DNA of 64,000 nt, taken from assembly GCA_018267135.1 (NCBI GenBank), contig JAFDZA010000007.1, positions 1 through 64,000 on the forward strand, given 5' to 3'. The notes beneath the pieces are model-generated. The model saw only the letters and a program-made list of their open reading frames with translations, made no database searches and was not told the DNA's origin. Below are positions 45,945 to 53,386 of the stretch, piece by piece (position 1 is the first letter of the stretch; each line of letters starts with the position of its first letter). The translations under genes were made by a program, and so were the position numbers. Origin of the DNA: Bacteroidota bacterium. GTDB taxonomy: Bacteria; Bacteroidota; Bacteroidia; Cytophagales; Cyclobacteriaceae.

Positions 45945-45991
45945 TAAGACACAAGACTTAAGATGTTGTGAAAATTTGATCTTGTGTCTTA
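45945..45991. repeat. 12-bp inverted repeat TAAGACACAAGA / TCTTGTGTCTTA
   Basis: Perfect 12-bp arms lie at 45945-45956 and 45980-45991 with a 23-nt loop, between trmN6 and kdnB. No T-run follows on either strand, so classical termination is doubtful. Strings of AAGACACAAGACTTAAG kind recur between genes of many Bacteroidota as far as I recall; this may be a short dispersed repeat. Confidence 0.6.
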
Positions 45992-46013
45992 CCACTTCAT
46001 ACTGATGTTTATG

Positions 46014-47093
46014 TTACAGCCTCCGGTAAAGTTTTTCAATGCTTTCTACCGTTACCTTTTCTTTCCAGTCGGGGCCGATGGCGTGCGCCCACATGTGCGG
46101 AAGGTTATAAGCTACTTTGGCCATGGCGGTAATTTGTTCATCGGTCCAGTCCTTGGCCAAGTTTTGTGGAAGGTCAATTTTGCGTTGGGCAATCATGGTC
46201 TTAAATTCTTTTACGCCTTCCGGGTAATAATCTTGCAGATGATTAAAAGCAATGCAATTGGCATAACAATGACGGGTGCCTAAAATTTTAGAGAGCCCGT
46301 AAGAGATGGCATGGCATACGCCCACTTCAGAGTATGTTAAACTCAGTCCGCCCATGAGTGAGGCCACCATCAGCTTATCATCGTTTTCCGGAGTTTGTCC
46401 GCTTTTAGGTCCCAGGTAAATTTCGCGGCAGAGTTTTAGCGCTTGCTCGGCATAGGCATGGCTGTAGGCATTGTTCAGCAATCCGTTTTCAGATTCAATG
46501 CAATGAATGTAGGTATCCATGCCGGCATAAAACCACCAGTTGCGTGGCACGCTGGCAATCAGTTCAGGGTCAAGCACCACTTGGTTAAAAACCGTCCACT
46601 CGCATTTCAGCCCCAGTTTTTTTTCGGGGCCGGTGAGTACCGCTGTCATAGAAACTTCCGCTCCCGTGCCGGAAACAGTAGGCACGCCCACATGGTAAAT
46701 ACCCGGTTTCTTAATCAGGTTCAGCCCTTGATACAGGGTAGAAGAACCCTCGTTGGTAAACATGAGCGAAACCGCTTTGGCAATATCCATTACCGAGCCG
46801 CCCCCAATGCCAACTACGGCAGCCGGAATGCCTTTTGATTTTTTTACCGAATCGCGCAGGTGGTCTATCTGCTCCGTGGTGGGTTCGTGTGTTTCTACAT
46901 TGATAAATTGAACGATGTCTTCCGGGTGGGCAGGAATCCTTTTCTCCAGTTCTTTTCCTTTGAAGTAGGCATCTACCACGAAGAGCATAAACCGGCCATT
47001 GTCATTTCTCCGTTCATTCAGGATATCGCCAAGTTGGTTAAAACTTCCGCGACCATAAACGGTCTTTTCTATTCCCTTAAAATTTTTGTGCAT
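46014..47093 (-). CDS. kdnB: 3-deoxy-D-manno-octulosonate 8-oxidase (8-amino-Kdo synthesis)
   Basis: The 359-residue protein is an iron-containing (type III) alcohol dehydrogenase: nucleotide region GIGGGSVMDIAKAVSLM (about 95-111), SGTGAEVSMTAV, and His/Asp metal ligands in FYAGMDTYIHCIES and GVCHAISYGLSKILGTRHCY. It resembles KdnB, which oxidises the C8 hydroxyl of Kdo before transamination by KdnA. The nearby kdnA homologue gives strong support. KdnA/KdnB make 8-amino-Kdo, a modified inner-core sugar of lipopolysaccharide known from Shewanella. The gene follows a frameshifted ORF6N gene. A general iron alcohol dehydrogenase is the only real alternative. Confidence 0.85.
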   Translation of the reverse strand: MHKNFKGIEKTVYGRGSFNQLGDILNERRNDNGRFMLFVVDAYFKGKELEKRIPAHPEDIVQFINVETHEPTTEQIDHLRDSVKKSKGIPAAVVGIGGGSVMDIAKAVSLMFTNEGSSTLYQGLNLIKKPGIYHVGVPTVSGTGAEVSMTAVLTGPEKKLGLKCEWTVFNQVVLDPELIASVPRNWWFYAGMDTYIHCIESENGLLNNAYSHAYAEQALKLCREIYLGPKSGQTPENDDKLMVASLMGGLSLTYSEVGVCHAISYGLSKILGTRHCYANCIAFNHLQDYYPEGVKEFKTMIAQRKIDLPQNLAKDWTDEQITAMAKVAYNLPHMWAHAIGPDWKEKVTVESIEKLYRRL

Positions 47094-47133
47094 AACTTAA
47101 ATTATTTCATTTTTAGTAAATGGATAAGAGTAT

Positions 47134-47654
47134 TTAATCTTCTTTATTGTTTTTGAAGCCGATTTTTTTTCTGTTCTTAAAATCAATTTGTTCTTTGTCT
47201 TGGTTTAATAAATAGGTAATGGCTTCATAAACATCTTTGAATTGTTTATTGTATTTATTTCGAGCTGGTGAAGCTTGGCAGTTAGTTCTTTGTGAGATAG
47301 GGCCAATTGCCGGAGGGCTATAAAAGCCCTTACGATGGAGATGCTGGTTAACCTTGCTTTCTTGCTTTTAAGCACATTGGCTAACATAACTACTCCATGT
47401 TCAGTAAAAACAAGAGGGATCGCTTTCTTCGGTCTTTTCAGAGGATATGTCATCACAATTTGTGATGACACGGTTTTCCATTCATTTGGGGTAAGCTGAA
47501 AAATAAAATCTTCAGGAAAAAGATCAAGATTTCTTTTAACAGCTTGATTCAATACTCTGGTTTCTACTTCATAAAGTTTAGCCAAATCAAAATCAAACAT
47601 TACACGTTGACCTCGCACTTCAACTATTTTATTTTTAATAGACTGTAGCTGCAC
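47134..47654 (-). pseudogene. ORF6N / KilA-N type DNA-binding protein, frameshifted
   Basis: The intact part (GTG start 47654, MQLQSIKNKIVEVRGQRVMF, then DFDLAKLYEVETRVLNQAVKR) is an ORF6N domain, found in phage antirepressors and in many dispersed Bacteroidota cassettes. The open frame ends after 149 residues with an atypical tail. One missing A in the run at 47258-47260 explains it: the next frame continues KYNKQFKDVYEAITYLLNQD ... RKKIGFKNNKED to TAA 47134-47136, the usual family C-terminus. The restored protein would be about 173 residues. The DNA-binding core is undamaged, so partial function or a sequence error is possible. Confidence 0.75.
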
Positions 47655-47657
47655 TTT

Positions 47658-47750
47658 TTACAAGTTACTATTTGTAATCACAGATTCGTTGCCCGGAATG
47701 ATCGGATAAGCGTAAACGGTCTTTTCTATTCCTTTAAAATTTCTGTGCAT
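47658..47750 (-). pseudogene. kdnB 5' remnant (30 codons)
   Basis: The frame reads MHRNFKGIEKTVYAYPIIPG and ends NESVITNSNL. Its first 13 residues match KdnB at 12 positions, then diverge. It lies three bases before the ORF6N start codon and just after the HIT gene, in the position expected for the original kdnB start. Confidence 0.65.
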
Positions 47751-47770
47751 ACAATTTCTAATTTAATAAA

Positions 47771-48250
47771 CTATTTCGGTAAAGCGTTTCGGATTTTTTT
47801 AGCAACGACTTCTAGTTCTTCCGGTGGTAAAGTATGGTGCTCATCCATACTCAATTTTTCATCTTTGAAACGTGGGATAACGTGAAGATGGCTATGAAAA
47901 ACAGTTTGCCCGGCTGCTTCCCCGGAATTAATTCTAAAGTTGAAACCCTCACACTTTATATCAGTCTTTCTCATGGCGGTAGCAATTTTTCTTCCAACAC
48001 TCATCATCTGGCGAGCGGTGGAGTCGGGCACTTCTGTTATCTCTTTGGCATGTACCACAGGCACTACGAGTATGTGGCCAGGGTTTGCCGGAGCATGATT
48101 CATAAAGGCAACGACCAAATGATCGCGATACACCACCTGATTTGCTTGCCGGGTTCCTTTGACAATTTCACAAAACACACAGGGTTTACCCTGCCCATGA
48201 GCTTGCAAGCCCATAAAAAGGATCGCTATACTGAGGGTAATGTTCTTCAT
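47771..48250 (-). CDS. HIT-family hydrolase with signal peptide
   Basis: The 159-residue protein has the histidine-triad motif HSHLHVIPR (HxHxH) and the N-terminal zinc-type CVFCEIV of HIT enzymes, which hydrolyse nucleotide-phosphoramidates and related compounds. Unusually, ATG 48250 begins a signal peptide (MKNITLSIAILFMGLQAHGQ) just before CVFCEIV, so export to the periplasm is predicted; most HIT proteins are cytosolic. It directly follows kdnA (12 bases) and lies between kdnA and kdnB, suggesting co-transcription. What it contributes to the pathway, if anything, is unknown. Confidence 0.85.
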   Translation of the reverse strand: MKNITLSIAILFMGLQAHGQGKPCVFCEIVKGTRQANQVVYRDHLVVAFMNHAPANPGHILVVPVVHAKEITEVPDSTARQMMSVGRKIATAMRKTDIKCEGFNFRINSGEAAGQTVFHSHLHVIPRFKDEKLSMDEHHTLPPEELEVVAKKIRNALPK

Positions 48251-48262
48251 GCCGGCCAACAA

Positions 48263-49462
48263 CTATGCTTGCATTGCCTTTGTTACACATCCGGCAATTT
48301 TATTTGCTAATACTTTTACTTCCTCGCCAGTCCAGGTGCAACGGATGCCGAATGAAATTAGCCGCCCCACCACTTCTTGTGATTTTGGTAAATGAAGGTT
48401 CTTGTAATCTTGCGGGGCGCCCAAAAGATGGATGGGCAACTTTGCAGCTACTTTCAATTCTTTCAAGTGGTCCCATTGATTGATGAAATGATACATGTTC
48501 AAAAACCAATAGTTGAAACCCGCCACACCTGCTTTGTTAAATTCATCGATAACTCGTTGGGCCGATTCGGTGTCGGGCAAAAATATATTTAAAAAAGTAG
48601 CCGAGTCTCCGCTTGCATCAGGAAGTTTACTAAAACTTATGCCGGAAACTTTTGATAAGATGTCGGTCAATATTTTTTTGTGCTCGCGGTTTTTCTGTAT
48701 GATATAAGGCACTTTGCGGGTTTGTGCCAGGCCTACAGCTGCACTTAACTCGCCTATGCGATAGTTAAAGCCCAGGATTGGGTGAGGCTCCATGCCGCGG
48801 TTGTTGCCTGCGTGGCTATGGCCGTGGTCGGAGTAGCAATCCACATTTTTGTAGGCTTGCTCATCGTTGGTTACCATTACTCCGCCCTCACCACAGGTAG
48901 CAATTTTAAAAAAGTCGAATGAATAACATCCGGTTTTTCCAAACAGACCTACGGAAGTTCCTTGGTAAGAAGCAGCAAAGGCCTGCCCGGCATCTTCTAC
49001 TAAAGTTAAATTGTGTTCTTTGCACACGGCTACGATTTCATCCATCTGTGCCATCCCTCCACACATGTGTACGAGCAGCACGGCTTTTGTTTTAGGGGTG
49101 ATGGCTGCTTTGATGCCCTTGGCACTGAGGCAAAGGGTTTCATCTATTTCGGCAAATACAGGTAGCGCACCCACAAACAACACAGCTTCTACCGAGGCAA
49201 TGAATGTAAACGGAGGCACGATTACTTCATCTCCGGCACCAATGCCGGCACCGGCCAGCGCACAGGCCACGGCTGTAGAGCCACTGCTCACAGCATGAGC
49301 ATATTTCGCACCTAATAATTTTTTTACTTCGTTTTCAAACTCGCGGGCCTTCCAGATGTTATTGCGTTGCGCATCGTGGTTGTAGCGAAACAAGATGCCT
49401 GTTTCAAGCACATCATTGATTTCCTTTTTTTCTTCTGCTCCAAATAGTTCGGTGCCGGGCAT
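48263..49462 (-). CDS. kdnA: 8-amino-3,8-dideoxy-D-manno-octulosonate transaminase
   Basis: The 399-residue PLP enzyme of the DegT/DnrJ/EryC1 (sugar aminotransferase) fold has the PLP-lysine region YSFDFFKIATCGEGGVMVTN (K186), the aspartate-containing VEDAGQAFAASYQG and the substrate-binding C-terminal domain. It resembles KdnA, which aminates the 8-oxo form of Kdo using glutamate. With kdnB it makes 8-amino-Kdo in the cytoplasm for incorporation into LPS. A -7 box lies 43 bases upstream. Other sugar aminotransferases share this fold; the kdnB neighbour decides the call. Confidence 0.87.
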   Translation of the reverse strand: MPGTELFGAEEKKEINDVLETGILFRYNHDAQRNNIWKAREFENEVKKLLGAKYAHAVSSGSTAVACALAGAGIGAGDEVIVPPFTFIASVEAVLFVGALPVFAEIDETLCLSAKGIKAAITPKTKAVLLVHMCGGMAQMDEIVAVCKEHNLTLVEDAGQAFAASYQGTSVGLFGKTGCYSFDFFKIATCGEGGVMVTNDEQAYKNVDCYSDHGHSHAGNNRGMEPHPILGFNYRIGELSAAVGLAQTRKVPYIIQKNREHKKILTDILSKVSGISFSKLPDASGDSATFLNIFLPDTESAQRVIDEFNKAGVAGFNYWFLNMYHFINQWDHLKELKVAAKLPIHLLGAPQDYKNLHLPKSQEVVGRLISFGIRCTWTGEEVKVLANKIAGCVTKAMQA

Positions 49463-49505
49463 AGTATTTTTATTTACGGTGGATGTTTTTTTAGTTTAGC
49501 GATGG

Positions 49506-49513
49506 CAAAAATA
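49506..49513 (-). promoter_or_regulatory. -7 promoter box TATTTTTG for the kdn genes
   Basis: An exact TAnnTTTG match on the minus strand lies 43 bases before the kdnA ATG and is the candidate promoter for kdnA-HIT-ORF6N-kdnB. Confidence 0.45.
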
Positions 49514-49707
49514 CAAAATTCAGAGAGGATGAAGGATGTTTGTTTCAGCCAGAAAAAGGCCGGTTATTTTTTGTAAAGCATAAAAAAACGCAACTATTTG
49601 TGTTGTATCATTGTTTTCGTAAGTACAACAAAATGGAAACAGGCAGGAGGCGATCAGACTTTAAAATCTGAACGAGCACCACGATTATTATAGATTATTT
49701 ATAAACC

Positions 49708-49715
49708 TAAATTTG
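49708..49715 (+). promoter_or_regulatory. -7 promoter box TAAATTTG for the SDR gene
   Basis: An exact TAnnTTTG match ends six bases before ATG 49722, predicting a very short or absent leader. Confidence 0.45.
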
Positions 49716-49721
49716 ATACCA

Positions 49722-50420
49722 ATGAAAACAGCATTTATTACCGGTGGGAGTAAAGGAATTGGTTTTGCCATTGCCAATACATTGATTCAAAACGGATGGA
49801 AAGTAGCTATTACCGGGCGACAGCCCAAAGCGGTTGATGAGGCGCTGGCAAAACTGAATGCGGTGCAAAAAGGAAGCGCCATTGGTTTTGCTGCCGATGT
49901 GCGAAACTTCGAACAACAGAAAGCAGCCGTTGATAAAACGGTGAATGTGTTTGGACAACTGGATGTACTGATTGCCAATGCCGGGGTAGGCTTTTTTGGT
50001 TCCATCGAAACCTTAGAGCCTAAACGCTGGCACGAAACCATAGATACCAACTTAACGGGCGTATTTTACAGCGTCAAGGCGTGTTACGAAGCATTGAAAA
50101 AATCGAAGGGGTACATTATAACCATGGGCAGTTTGGCCGGTGCCAATTTTTTTGCCGGAGGCAGCTCATACAATGCCAGTAAATTTGGATTGCTGGGATT
50201 TACTCAGGCTTTGATGCTCGATGCCCGTGCCCATCAAATTAAAGTGAGCACCATTATGCCCGGTTCGGTATCTACCTATTTTAATGACCATACGCCCAAT
50301 GAGCAAGACACCTGGAAAATACAGCCTGAAGATATTGGCAAACTGGTACTCGATGTGCTGACGATGAACCCACGTACGCTGCCCAGCAAAATAGAAGTGA
50401 GGCCATCCTTGCCAAAATAG
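49722..50420 (+). CDS. Short-chain dehydrogenase/reductase (SDR family)
   Basis: The 232-residue protein shows the classical SDR set: cofactor motif TGGSKGIG (about 7-14), NAGVG (about 87), catalytic Ser in MGSLAG and the YNASK catalytic pair (Tyr and Lys, about 149-153), and the IMPGSVSTYF loop. An Arg after the glycine motif (AITGRQPKA) suggests NADP(H). It oxidises or reduces an alcohol/ketone in the cytoplasm; substrate is unknown. An in-frame TTG at 49713 exists but overlaps the promoter box. Confidence 0.92.
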   Translation: MKTAFITGGSKGIGFAIANTLIQNGWKVAITGRQPKAVDEALAKLNAVQKGSAIGFAADVRNFEQQKAAVDKTVNVFGQLDVLIANAGVGFFGSIETLEPKRWHETIDTNLTGVFYSVKACYEALKKSKGYIITMGSLAGANFFAGGSSYNASKFGLLGFTQALMLDARAHQIKVSTIMPGSVSTYFNDHTPNEQDTWKIQPEDIGKLVLDVLTMNPRTLPSKIEVRPSLPK

Positions 50421-50438
50421 AACTATTTTATAAAAAAA

Positions 50439-50840
50439 TCAGGTTAAGTGGATATGGTAAACATCTGTGTCGTTGCGGGCAATGTTGCGAACCAGAAACC
50501 CACCGGGCTGCGGAATATTTTCGATGAAATCGAAAAGGATGCAGGCCTTTGGCAAGGCAGAGAAAATTAATAAGAAATGGTAATCCTGGCTGTTGGGTAC
50601 GACAGTCCAAACGGGGGCGAAGGAAATATTTTCGGCATGAACGAGCGAAGCCTGTGCTGCCGAGTGCTGATCGGCCAATAGGGTAGTGGACCAAATCCGG
50701 ATTAATGAACCGGCCGGTGGGGAGGTGAGGTGGCAATGAACATAGACAAATGAATCTTGCAGGCAGTTGGTATCTTCAGATGGTAAGACAGCCACATCGG
50801 TCTGTATTTTTTTCTCCGGTGCGGTAAAAATTTTACCCAT
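50439..50840 (-). CDS. Conserved protein of unknown function (133 aa)
   Basis: The protein begins MGKIFTAPEKKIQTDVAVLP and has beta-rich segments (FVYVHCHLTSPPAGSLIRIW, SFAPVWTVVPNSQDYHFLLI) and a C-terminal RNIARNDTDVYHIHLT. I recall similar proteins in other Bacteroidota but no known function. No signal peptide or membrane segment is seen. Its ATG lies inside the last codons of the TIM-barrel gene (8-base overlap), so the two are translationally coupled. The upstream in-frame ATG at 50891 would overlap that gene by 59 bases and is less likely. Confidence 0.75.
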   Translation of the reverse strand: MGKIFTAPEKKIQTDVAVLPSEDTNCLQDSFVYVHCHLTSPPAGSLIRIWSTTLLADQHSAAQASLVHAENISFAPVWTVVPNSQDYHFLLIFSALPKACILFDFIENIPQPGGFLVRNIARNDTDVYHIHLT

Positions 50841-51783
50841 TGATTTTCTTCCAGGTTCTTTCCAATAATTTTTTAGTGGCACGAATGCCATCCGGTTCGC
50901 TCAGCCGGTTTCCTTCGTACTCAATTCCTATATATCCACGGAAGCCGGAATCTTTTACCAAGGTTAACATCCGAGTAAAATCAATGATGGTCTCTTCGCC
51001 TTGTTCATTAAAATGGTATGATTTGGCACTCACCCCTTTGGCAAAAGGCAGAAATTCTTTTACGCCCTGATAGCGATCATACACTTCCGTGCATTGGTTG
51101 TCTTGGGTGCTTCCCCATTTGGCATTGGTGCACCAGTTTCCAAAATCGGGCAGGGTGCCGCAGTTGGGCTGGTTTACTTTTTTCATAATGCCTTCCACCC
51201 ATTTGCCATCGGCACTATACAGGCCATGGTTTTCGATGAGTACATTTATCTTTTCTTGCCCGGCATAGGCGCATAGAATAATCATCGATTCACTCATAGC
51301 TTGCTGCACGGCTTCTTTCGGGCCCTCGCCAAACGCATTAACCCGAATGGAGTGGCAACCCAGCAACTTAGCTGCGTTAATCCATTTAAAATGATTTTCT
51401 ACTGCTTTTTTCCTTTCGGTTTTATTTATGTGGCCGAGATCCCCCTCATTGTCCACCATGATTAAAAGGTTTTTCACACCTAAATCTCCGGCTGTTTTTT
51501 TTAATTGAAGCCAGTATTTTTCTTCGGTAGCGTGCGTCTGGTAGAAACTGGCTACATACTCAACAGCCTCTATGCCGTAATTGTTTTTGGCGATGGAAGC
51601 AAAATTTTCAGCCTTTACTTCACCTTTTTGTATGGCCCGGTGCAGCGACCACTGGGCCAGCGAGAGGTTTAGTTCAGCAGATTCATTGGGTTTGAACATA
51701 CTGATGGCCGACCCAATCGTAGGAAGTTGCAGGGCTGTAGCACCGGCTACTATTTTTTTTATAAACTCTCTGCGCTTATTCAT
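50833..51783 (-). CDS. Exported TIM-barrel sugar isomerase/epimerase-like protein
   Basis: The 316-residue protein has a Tat-like signal (MNKRREFIKKIVAGATALQL) and an AP-endonuclease-2-type TIM barrel. Metal-ligand candidates are NVLIENHGLYSADG (Glu, His), GTLPDFGNW (Asp), AKSYHFNE (His) and YIGIEYEG (Glu). This is the second such exported protein in the window. Its substrate is unknown, perhaps an oxidised sugar. It is coupled to the following small gene by an 8-base overlap. Confidence 0.85.
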   Translation of the reverse strand: MNKRREFIKKIVAGATALQLPTIGSAISMFKPNESAELNLSLAQWSLHRAIQKGEVKAENFASIAKNNYGIEAVEYVASFYQTHATEEKYWLQLKKTAGDLGVKNLLIMVDNEGDLGHINKTERKKAVENHFKWINAAKLLGCHSIRVNAFGEGPKEAVQQAMSESMIILCAYAGQEKINVLIENHGLYSADGKWVEGIMKKVNQPNCGTLPDFGNWCTNAKWGSTQDNQCTEVYDRYQGVKEFLPFAKGVSAKSYHFNEQGEETIIDFTRMLTLVKDSGFRGYIGIEYEGNRLSEPDGIRATKKLLERTWKKING

Positions 51784-51845
51784 ATTTATTATTTTGTTGA
51801 GATAAGTTAGCGATTTCTATGATTGAACAAAAAATAGTTTAGCCG

Positions 51846-53210
51846 CTACGGAATGGCTGAGATTATTCCCGATACGAATTGATTCATATCAAAATCGTCT
51901 GTTTTGGTGAGCCCCAACCGCACGACTACTAATTTTTTGGAAGGAACCACAAAAATATATTGGCCTTCAAATCCTTCGGCTTGAAAACAATCGGCCGGCA
52001 CATTGGGGTAGGTTCGGTTTGCCGGATTTGTTTTTTCGCCCGCGTTGGTCCACCACTGTGCGCCATATTCGCCTCGATGTGCGCCCGAGGTGGGCGTGGA
52101 AGAGTACTTTACCCACCCTTCCGGGAGGATCCGTTCACCGTTCCATACACCATCGTTTAGATACAATAAGCCAAACCGTACGAAATCGCGGGCGGTAGCA
52201 AATGAATACGAAGAGCCAACGAAAGTGCCACCGGCATCGGGTTCGAGCACGAGGCTGCGCATTCCGATTTTGGCAAACAGTTCGCGGTAGGGAAATTGAT
52301 AATAATCTTCATCGCCCACCGTTTGGCGTAGGATACGCGAAATAATATTGGTAGTGCCGCTGGAGTATTCAAAAACCTCACCGGGTTTAGATTGAAGGGG
52401 ATACCCGGCTGCATATTCGCCCATGTCTTTTTCTTTAAACAGCATATTGGTGGCTCCGCTGGGGCCGCTGTAGTTTTCTTCCCACTGCAGGCCGCTGCTC
52501 ATGTGCAGCAGATCCGAAAGCGTAATGTTTTTACGATCGTCCTTTTTCCATTCGGCAATTGGGGCAGGCTCATCTAGTTTTAATTTTCCCTGCTTTACTA
52601 AAATGCCGACCAGGGCGTTGGTCAGGCTTTTCGTCATAGACCACGCAATGTGTTTAGAATTTTTATCAAATCCTTCGGCATATTTCTCGGCCACGATGTG
52701 CCCGCTAACAGCCACCACTACGGCCCGGGTTCGTTTCATTTTTATTTTTTCGGTTGTGGTTTCCTGAAAGGCCTTCTCTATCGCCACCTTCAGTTTTGAT
52801 TGATTCAGGTTGGGCAAATCCTGTTGTTGAGGCCAGGCGGCCGTGTCGGGCAAAAGACCGGCTGGGTAGGTTTTCAATTTTTGGTTTCGAAGTTCATTTT
52901 CCGATAACCCCACTAACAAGGTACAGCCTAACCCTTTTCTGAAAATGGCTTTTCGCCTGGCCAGCCCAAAAACCGAAGAAGTAGCAGACGAATCGCTCCG
53001 GTTAACCTGCACCGAAGCCAGCGACAGGGGAAAATTACCCAACTCATTTTGTATAATACTTTCCGGATCGCGGCCTGCCACAAATACACACGAGCACATA
53101 TCTTTTGCGCTGTAGCCGCTCATGATGGGGAAAGCCCGCCATCCATATTGAAAAATTAAACCGAAAGCCATTAAGCCTGCGATAAATAATGTCCGTTTAA
53201 AGGTTTTCAC
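51846..53210 (-). CDS. Serine hydrolase of the beta-lactamase (class C / penicillin-binding) fold
   Basis: The 454-residue protein starts at GTG 53210 and has a membrane-anchor or signal segment (TLFIAGLMAFGLIFQYGWRA). Its catalytic SxxK is SMTK (191-194) in HIAWSMTKSLTNAL; a Tyr-type second motif is FEYSSGTTN; a third motif is probably in HRGEYGAQWWTNAG (HxG). It resembles 6-aminohexanoate dimer hydrolase and AmpC-like esterases more than true beta-lactamases. It is periplasmic, and the substrate (peptide, ester or amide) is unknown. Confidence 0.88.
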   Translation of the reverse strand: MKTFKRTLFIAGLMAFGLIFQYGWRAFPIMSGYSAKDMCSCVFVAGRDPESIIQNELGNFPLSLASVQVNRSDSSATSSVFGLARRKAIFRKGLGCTLLVGLSENELRNQKLKTYPAGLLPDTAAWPQQQDLPNLNQSKLKVAIEKAFQETTTEKIKMKRTRAVVVAVSGHIVAEKYAEGFDKNSKHIAWSMTKSLTNALVGILVKQGKLKLDEPAPIAEWKKDDRKNITLSDLLHMSSGLQWEENYSGPSGATNMLFKEKDMGEYAAGYPLQSKPGEVFEYSSGTTNIISRILRQTVGDEDYYQFPYRELFAKIGMRSLVLEPDAGGTFVGSSYSFATARDFVRFGLLYLNDGVWNGERILPEGWVKYSSTPTSGAHRGEYGAQWWTNAGEKTNPANRTYPNVPADCFQAEGFEGQYIFVVPSKKLVVVRLGLTKTDDFDMNQFVSGIISAIP

Positions 53211-53357
53211 AAGATTCTATTTTAGTCTGTGAAAATTAGCAAACAAAAATTGGTTTTTATCATCCGTGGTTTCGATGCTTTGAAAAAACAGACTCCATAA
53301 ACTAAATGTTCGAAGTAAGGTTGTTTAGCCTAAACTACAGCCCCCATTTATTTTTTG

Positions 53358-53365
53358 TACTTTTG
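53358..53365 (+). promoter_or_regulatory. -7 promoter box TACTTTTG for the DEAD-box helicase
   Basis: An exact TAnnTTTG match lies 21 bases before ATG 53387. A TTG at 53321-53323 is farther upstream than usual for a -33 element. Confidence 0.45.
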
Positions 53366-53386
53366 CCCCCTATTTAATAATTACGA

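Larger units (their letters stand above)
47056..47751. repeat. 39-bp duplication of the kdnB start flanking the ORF6N cassette
   Basis: Sequence 47056-47094, covering the kdnB ATG and first codons, recurs at 47713-47751 with 37 of 39 identical bases. The ORF6N gene lies between. The upper copy encodes MHRNFKGIEKTVYA, matching KdnB MHKNFKGIEKTVYG. The cassette of about 620 bases thus appears inserted at, or recombined with, the kdnB start. Confidence 0.8.

Noticed and set aside
49463..49721. Short plus-strand frame of 24 codons starting at 49502
   Set aside because: It overlaps the kdn promoter region on the opposite strand and has no supporting signal.
50428..50736. 102-codon frame overlapping the small unknown gene on the same strand
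   Set aside because: The frame at 50439-50840 has the conserved-looking composition and is coupled to the upstream gene; the other is a shadow.
51846..53210. Calling the serine hydrolase a beta-lactamase resistance gene
   Set aside because: The SMTK, YSS and HRG motifs fit broad esterase/amidase members of the fold, so a resistance claim is not supported.
53211..53386. Search for an RNA thermometer or cold-shock leader before the DEAD-box gene
   Set aside because: Only a short leader after the -7 box is present, without a convincing conserved structure.
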